From DATGLE01 sp035294325 (lineage in GTDB: Bacteria; Chloroflexota; Ktedonobacteria; Ktedonobacterales; Ktedonobacteraceae), in assembly GCA_035294325.1 (NCBI GenBank), contig DATGLE010000286.1, positions 1-9,951 on the forward strand: 9,951 nucleotides of DNA, read 5' to 3'. The number at the start of each line of letters is the position of its first letter. The first letter of the stretch is position 1. The position numbers and the translations under genes were made by a program. Under the pieces are notes generated by a model. It did no database searches. It was not told the origin of the DNA and saw nothing but the letters and a program-made list of their open reading frames with translations. Positions 4,930 to 9,951 of the stretch are shown one piece after another.

Positions 4930-6863
4930 GCGCTCTTATACCCCCTCTCACCAGATACCGGGTCGCCGCGATCCAATTCGAACCGGCGCTCGGCGAGAAA
5001 GAAAAAAATACAGGCGCTTTGCTCGGCCTCATCGAAGAGGCCGCCAGCCACGACGCGCGCCTGATTGTTTTACCCGAAATGGCTACCACGGGATACTGCT
5101 GGCTTTCGCGCAAAGAAATCACTCCACATGTAGAGCCGATTCCTGGCCCCACCACCAGCCGTTTTCAAGAACTGGCAACGCGCTATGGCTGCTACATTAC
5201 TGTGACGCTGCCAGAGGTTGATCCTGCCACGCAGATCTACTACAACAGCGTGGCGCTGCTCGGTCCCGAGGGCCTGGTTGGCGTCTATCGCAAGACTCAT
5301 TCCTATATAGCAGAGCCGCGCTGGGCACGCGATGGCGACCTGGGCTTCCCGGTATGGGAAACGCCTCTGGGACGCCTCGGCGCGCTGATCTGCATGGATG
5401 CGGTCTACTTCGAGACGGCGCGCATCCCGGCTCTGCACCAGGCGGATGTGATTCTCTTCCCCACCAACTGGCTTGACGAGCACTGTCCCAGTAGCTGGTG
5501 GATGGCGCGCGCCCTTGAAAACGGCGTCTACTTCATCGCGGCCAACCGCTATGGCCGCGAGCGCGGCACGCAGTTCAGCGGCGGCAGTTGCATTCTCAAT
5601 CCCGACGGCTCGATCCAATCCTATCTCGACAATGGCGAGGGCATTGTCTACGGCGAGGTTGACCTGGAGCGATGCCGCGATAAACGCTGGGGGAGCAGCC
5701 AGGAGATCGCGGGAGACCGCCTGGCGGACCGCCGGCCCCCTGCCTATGCGACGCTGGTACACAACAGTTACCTCTGGGAGCCACTGCGCTACCACAGCCT
5801 GTACGGACAGGGCGAACTGCCAACAGGCCAGCTCTCCTGCGTTGGCATCATGCAGATGAGCCTGGAGACGCTGCCGCCACGCTCACCCCGGGAAACTATC
5901 CAGGCACTGGGCAACCTTTTGCGCACCTGCCTGCGCGATAACGCTCCCGCGCGCCCCGATGTCGTCGTTCTGCCCGAACTGCTGCTGCCCGGCCCCGTGC
6001 CGCTGGCCGAGGCGGGCGCGACCATCGCGGATGAGGAGATCAGTGCTCATTTCCAGAACGGCGCTATCCGTGTGCCGGGGCCGGAGACCGATATGCTGGT
6101 CGCGCTGGCAGGCGAGTTGCAGATCAGCATGGTCATCGGCGTGGCCGAGCGCGCTGACGACGCCTGCTATAACACAGCACTGCTCATCGACCCGGAGGGC
6201 ATCTACGGCGTCTATCGCAAGCTGCACCTGACGCGCCGGGATCGCCTCTGGGCGACGCCGGGCGATCTCGGCCTGCCGACCTTCGATACGCCAACAGGGC
6301 GCATCGGGCTGGCAACCGGCTACGATGTGCTCTTTCCCGAGACGCTGCGCGTGCTTGCCGGGGAGGGGGCCGATCTCGTTTGCGTGCCTACCCTGCTGGA
6401 TTTCCCCGATCCTATGGGCCTGGCCCCAACAACCATTCCTTTTACCAGCCCCGTAGCGCCGGAGGAGTACGATCCCACGCATTTTCTGATCTGGCGCGTG
6501 CGAGCCGCCGAGCACAACGTGTACCTCGCGCTGGCGAACTGGAACGGCGCCTACGCAGGCATGCGGGCCAATGGTATGAGCGGCATCTTCGCACCCAGCG
6601 ACAGTACCTATCCCTGGCCGGAGGTCATTGCCGACGAGGACGAGGCCGGCCTGCTGATGATGACGATTGACACGCGGGAGCAGCGCACTGGTCGCCGCAC
6701 AACCCATACGCTGGCATATAGCCCCGGCGATATGGCAGGATCGCTCACCGGCGAACTGGCTTACAGTCTTCTCGATACCATTCCCGGCAATGTGGTGCGC
6801 AGCAAGCCCAACCTGCGTAAGCGCCAGCCGTTCTGGTACCTCGATCTGGTACGCGGCACCTGA
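4926..6863 (+). CDS. Tandem two-domain nitrilase/amidase; second domain lacks catalytic Cys
   Basis: A 645-residue protein with two carbon-nitrogen hydrolase domains, about twice the usual family length. Domain 1 (about 11-275) carries the full catalytic set: Glu51 in LPEMATTGY, Lys123 in YRKTH and Cys156 in ALICMD. It should hydrolyse an amide or nitrile through a Cys thioester. Domain 2 (about 304-585) keeps Glu351 in VVVLPEL and Lys432 in YRKLH, but the Cys position in the RIGLATGYD motif is Gly465 (codon 6318-6320), so it should be inactive and probably structural or regulatory. Nitrilases pack as dimers, so an internal pseudo-dimer is plausible. No signal peptide is seen; cytoplasmic. 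The start is set by AGGAG (4916-4920) 5 nt before ATG. The substrate is unknown and no neighbouring gene hints at one. A C-terminal tail (585-645) is unassigned. Confidence 0.92.
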   Translation: MSALIPPLTRYRVAAIQFEPALGEKEKNTGALLGLIEEAASHDARLIVLPEMATTGYCWLSRKEITPHVEPIPGPTTSRFQELATRYGCYITVTLPEVDPATQIYYNSVALLGPEGLVGVYRKTHSYIAEPRWARDGDLGFPVWETPLGRLGALICMDAVYFETARIPALHQADVILFPTNWLDEHCPSSWWMARALENGVYFIAANRYGRERGTQFSGGSCILNPDGSIQSYLDNGEGIVYGEVDLERCRDKRWGSSQEIAGDRLADRRPPAYATLVHNSYLWEPLRYHSLYGQGELPTGQLSCVGIMQMSLETLPPRSPRETIQALGNLLRTCLRDNAPARPDVVVLPELLLPGPVPLAEAGATIADEEISAHFQNGAIRVPGPETDMLVALAGELQISMVIGVAERADDACYNTALLIDPEGIYGVYRKLHLTRRDRLWATPGDLGLPTFDTPTGRIGLATGYDVLFPETLRVLAGEGADLVCVPTLLDFPDPMGLAPTTIPFTSPVAPEEYDPTHFLIWRVRAAEHNVYLALANWNGAYAGMRANGMSGIFAPSDSTYPWPEVIADEDEAGLLMMTIDTREQRTGRRTTHTLAYSPGDMAGSLTGELAYSLLDTIPGNVVRSKPNLRKRQPFWYLDLVRGT

Positions 6864-6871
6864 GCATGCTA

Positions 6872-6901
6872 TTGACGCAATGACTGCTGGTCCGGTATAC
6901 T
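6872..6901 (+). promoter_or_regulatory. Sigma70-type promoter for the histidine kinase gene
   Basis: TTGACG (6872-6877) and TATACT (6896-6901) are separated by 18 bp, each one base from consensus. The predicted start of transcription is near 6908. It begins 8 nt after the nitrilase stop, so the kinase is probably its own transcription unit. Confidence 0.6.
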
Positions 6902-6952
6902 GTCGCAGCGGGTACCATGAAGCGACTTTTGTTTGTTGTACTGGTGGGTGGC

Positions 6953-6957
6953 AGGAG
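6953..6957 (+). promoter_or_regulatory. Ribosome binding site deciding the kinase start
   Basis: AGGAG sits 4 nt before ATG 6962. An in-frame ATG at 6917 would have only a leader of about 9 nt from the predicted transcription start and no purine-rich site before it, so 6962 is preferred. Confidence 0.55.
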
Positions 6958-6961
6958 CCTC

Positions 6962-9951
6962 ATGAAGATTATCGCAAATGACCGGCTGACAATTGCCTGG
7001 TTACAGAAACTCAAGCGCTACAATACCGCTGCAACAGTGCTGTCCGTCCTGCTGGTGGCTTTCAGCCTGTTCTGGATGCTCTTGCGTCTCGGGGGCAAAG
7101 ATGCAACCATCCACTTCGCCGATATTACCTTCTCCCTGGCAGCCCTGATCGGCGCAGTCTGGACGTTTCAGAGCATCTACAGGGGGATGCATGGGCCGGT
7201 GCGCATCGATGCACGTCAGTTTCTGGTCTGGTGGCTCTTCGGTGGGGCGCTGCTCCTTATATGCGCCGGCGGCGCTTACTATGCCTATCTGGATTATGTC
7301 AGGCAGCCCCCCCTCCCATCACTTTCCGATATCCTCTTCAATGCCGGTGATGTGCTGCTCTTTACCGGCATTCTGTACCTGCCGACCTCGAATCGCTTCC
7401 GCCTGCGCACAATGCTGGACGCTCTGATCTCGACGCTCTGCCTGGTGGGAGTAAGCTGGTTCTTTGTCATCGGGCCGATTTATTGCGCACAGGTGCATGG
7501 AGTCTTAACCTTTCGCAATCTGGCCGGGCTATCTACTGCACTTTCCTATCCATGCTGGGACCTGATGATCCTTTTCATCATGTTTCTGCATATTCAGCGC
7601 GGCCTTACAGGTCAACTGCATTTCCCTATCATCCTGCTGGTGATGGGCCTCTTTGCCTGCATCTGGGCGGATACGGCCTACGCCTATACCAATCTCATCA
7701 CTCATACCTATTATTCCGGCACGCCATACATCGATCCTTTCTGGTTCAGCGCCTTCCTCCTGCTTGGCCTCGCCACGCTCTATCAGTACAGTTCCATCGC
7801 CTCCAGCGCTTACGATAGATGCCAGCAGGAGTACGCTGGCACGATGCTCATGCAAGGGGAGATTCTGAGGACCAGAGTTGATAACGATGAGAGATCTGCA
7901 AAGCTGTGGCACTTTCAGAGCCTTCTGGTCTATGTTCCCCTCACCTTTATGCTCGGGCTGATGGCCTACGGCGAAATGTTCCACGAAGGCCCGGTCACTA
8001 AAGTCCTCACCGTGCTTACCGCCGTAACCGGTACCCTCGTAGCGACGCGCTACCTGCTAGTCAGTTATCAGAACAACCGGCTGCTGCGCGAACGGGCGAG
8101 GCAACATGAAGAGTCCGAACGCCTGCGCTCGGCTGCACAACAACTCACCGAGATTCTTGACATCGAACGCCTTTGTGAAGGCATTGTCCGCCTGACTACA
8201 AGCGAGTTAGGCTATGATGCCGCGCTCCTGCTGCTTGCTGGAGAGCGCCCGGGAGCGCCGAACCTGCATGTGACAGCATCGCCAGCATCGACACATACTG
8301 CTCATTGGATATTATATGGAGATAACGTGCTCTATCGCGCCTCCATCACCGGCAAGGAGGTCGAGTTGCGTCTGGATGAGCAGGGAGTCATCCTGCCATC
8401 AGAAGTATACGCCTGGCGCCGTGCCCAGGGCATTATGCGCATGTCCTTCTTTCCGCTGATCTATCAGGGCAAGATACGAGGCAGCCTCGGCGTTGCCCGG
8501 CGCGCGACGCCAGCGTTAAGCCGGCACGATGCCATCATCCTCAAAGCCTTTACCGATCATGTGGCAACCGTGCTGGAGCATGCGCATCTCTACCAGGAGG
8601 CGCGCGATCACGAAGCTTTCGCCCAGGCAATGGTCAATATTGCCAGCCGTCTGAACACAGCGGTTGTCGAGCCTTCCGAAATCGGTCAGTTGATCTGCGA
8701 GGAGGGAGCCGGCGCGCTCGGCGCCGATTATGTGCTGCTCTATACTGAGGGCACAGGCGGCATGCTGATTCCACTTGCCACGTATACCAGCGAAACAGCT
8801 CCACTCCCGGCGCCTGATGCATGGCCGCCCATCTCTCCCCAGGAATATGAGGCTCAGGCGCTACAATTGCTCCAGCCTACCATTCTCGCTATCTCCGAGC
8901 AGTCGGTAGCAATCACGCACCCGCTGCCCGCGCTCTCGTCAACTTCGCTGCCGGGGACAAATGGCGCGCACCCTGCACCTATGGCAGCGCAGGAGCGAGC
9001 GCAACCGGCGCGGTCCCTGCTGCGTGAGAGGCTGGCCGCGTGCGGCGTGCGCACGGTTATTCTCGCTCCTCTGATCGCACGCGGCGACACGCTCGGCCTG
9101 CTGATCTTCGCCCGCGCGCAATCGACAACGCTATACTCGCCCGACAAAGGTGCCTTCGATCTCACAGATCTTTCGCAGGCACAGGACTTCGGCGAACAGG
9201 CCGGCGTTGCCTTTACGAATGCCCGCCTGTACCAGGGCATACATGCGGCTCACAAGCGCCTTCAAGAACTCGATCATATGAAGGATCAGTTTATCGCTAC
9301 CGCCTCGCATGAGTTGCGCACGCCGCTCACCGCCATTCAGGGCTATATCGAACTGCTGGCCCAGTTCAACGAGTCGCTGCCCGCCGAGCAGCGCCACGAA
9401 TTTCTACAAAAGGCGCGGCGGGGCTGCGATGAACTGGTAGTCCTGCTCGGCAATGTCATGGACGCCAGCAGCCTTGAGGAGAACGGCAACAAGGGAATCA
9501 AAATCGCGCTGCTCAAACGCGTCTCGCTCCAGGAGGCCATCGATGGCGTCATCCTGCTTATCGAGCCTCATCTGACGCAGGAGCAGCGCGAGCTGCACGT
9601 CAATATTCCTCCACATACCTTCGTCTACGCCGACCCCGTGCGTCTGCGCCAGGTATTGATGAACCTCTGCACAAACGCGCTCAAGTACTCGCCCGTCCAC
9701 AGCCCCATTGGCCTCAGCGCGCGCGTTATCACCGAGCACAACCAGGAACGAGACTACGCCATTATCAGTATCTCAGACAAAGGGAAGGGTATCGCACCCG
9801 AGGATCAGGGGCGCCTCTTCCAGCGTTTCGTGCGCCTGGAGAGCGATGTCAATAGCCCCGTGCGCGGATCAGGTCTGGGACTCTATATCTCACGCCGCCT
9901 GATCGAAGCCATGAACGGCAAGATCTGGATCGAAAGCAGCGGCATTCCAGG
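6962..9951 (+). CDS. Polytopic membrane sensor histidine kinase with two GAF domains (3' truncated)
   Basis: The frame stays open from ATG 6962 to the window end (996 codons, no stop). Residues 1-370 hold roughly eight to ten hydrophobic segments (for example 22-42, 52-72, 87-110, 152-172, 257-275, 320-336, 345-365). A charged helix (373-398) leads into GAF domain 1 (about 400-545). GAF domain 2 (about 552-757) has a Pro/Ala/Ser-rich insertion near 643-690. A short coiled linker leads to the HisKA helix with phospho-acceptor His783 in ATASHELRTPL. The ATPase domain shows the N box with Asn901 and Asn905, the G1 box DKGKGIAPED from Asp939, LFQRF, and the G2 box GSGLGLYIS from Gly969. It should autophosphorylate and pass phosphate to a response regulator, presumably outside the window. 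The signal is unknown; no GAF chromophore or metal ligand stands out. Only the last few dozen residues appear missing. Confidence 0.92.
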   Translation, partial: MKIIANDRLTIAWLQKLKRYNTAATVLSVLLVAFSLFWMLLRLGGKDATIHFADITFSLAALIGAVWTFQSIYRGMHGPVRIDARQFLVWWLFGGALLLICAGGAYYAYLDYVRQPPLPSLSDILFNAGDVLLFTGILYLPTSNRFRLRTMLDALISTLCLVGVSWFFVIGPIYCAQVHGVLTFRNLAGLSTALSYPCWDLMILFIMFLHIQRGLTGQLHFPIILLVMGLFACIWADTAYAYTNLITHTYYSGTPYIDPFWFSAFLLLGLATLYQYSSIASSAYDRCQQEYAGTMLMQGEILRTRVDNDERSAKLWHFQSLLVYVPLTFMLGLMAYGEMFHEGPVTKVLTVLTAVTGTLVATRYLLVSYQNNRLLRERARQHEESERLRSAAQQLTEILDIERLCEGIVRLTTSELGYDAALLLLAGERPGAPNLHVTASPASTHTAHWILYGDNVLYRASITGKEVELRLDEQGVILPSEVYAWRRAQGIMRMSFFPLIYQGKIRGSLGVARRATPALSRHDAIILKAFTDHVATVLEHAHLYQEARDHEAFAQAMVNIASRLNTAVVEPSEIGQLICEEGAGALGADYVLLYTEGTGGMLIPLATYTSETAPLPAPDAWPPISPQEYEAQALQLLQPTILAISEQSVAITHPLPALSSTSLPGTNGAHPAPMAAQERAQPARSLLRERLAACGVRTVILAPLIARGDTLGLLIFARAQSTTLYSPDKGAFDLTDLSQAQDFGEQAGVAFTNARLYQGIHAAHKRLQELDHMKDQFIATASHELRTPLTAIQGYIELLAQFNESLPAEQRHEFLQKARRGCDELVVLLGNVMDASSLEENGNKGIKIALLKRVSLQEAIDGVILLIEPHLTQEQRELHVNIPPHTFVYADPVRLRQVLMNLCTNALKYSPVHSPIGLSARVITEHNQERDYAIISISDKGKGIAPEDQGRLFQRFVRLESDVNSPVRGSGLGLYISRRLIEAMNGKIWIESSGIP

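Noticed and set aside
5883..6707. 274-residue minus-strand open frame antisense to the nitrilase
   Set aside because: It mirrors a well-supported conserved gene; composition (His/Gln/Arg-rich, no domain) is typical of a shadow frame.

Overview
The window looks like chromosomal DNA from a GC-rich, multicellular-type soil bacterium, most likely of the Chloroflexota (Ktedonobacteria-like). This is an inference from the gene mix: a Tat-type WD40 lipoprotein, a membrane-anchored DUF929 protein, a two-domain nitrilase, and a large polytopic GAF-GAF histidine kinase, with palindromic repeats in the spacers. No rRNA, tRNA or CRISPR array was seen, so the taxonomy rests on gene content only.

Layout. 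On the minus strand, 1-119 is the start of a TMEM175-family (former DUF1211) channel gene. It is divergent from a plus-strand pair at 394-2372: an enoyl-CoA hydratase, then a thiolase of the PcaF/PaaJ type. These are tightly coupled (5-nt gap) and carry out successive steps of a beta-oxidation-like or aromatic-derived acyl-CoA pathway. A perfect 24-bp-arm hairpin separates the thiolase from a small Tat/lipoprotein WD40 gene (2446-3144). A convergent spacer (3145-3446) holds a nested inverted repeat of about 164 bp. A minus-strand gene (3447-4505) encodes a membrane-anchored thioredoxin-fold DUF929 protein with a CPYC motif.

The divergent spacer 4506-4925 contains a 119-121 bp MITE-like element with 15-bp terminal inverted repeats and a duplicated target site. 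Next come a strong promoter, a possible 21-residue leader ORF, and a tandem two-domain nitrilase/amidase (4926-6863). In that enzyme the second domain keeps Glu and Lys but has Gly in place of the catalytic Cys. A further promoter precedes a sensor histidine kinase (6962 to beyond the window end).

The only clear functional unit is the hydratase-thiolase pair. The other genes appear to be separate transcription units, each with its own putative promoter, except the WD40 gene, which may be read through from the thiolase. I do not see a multi-gene defence, biosynthetic or otherwise novel system. The most interesting signals are the degenerate second nitrilase domain, the MITE-like element with target-site duplication, and the recurring palindromic repeats.
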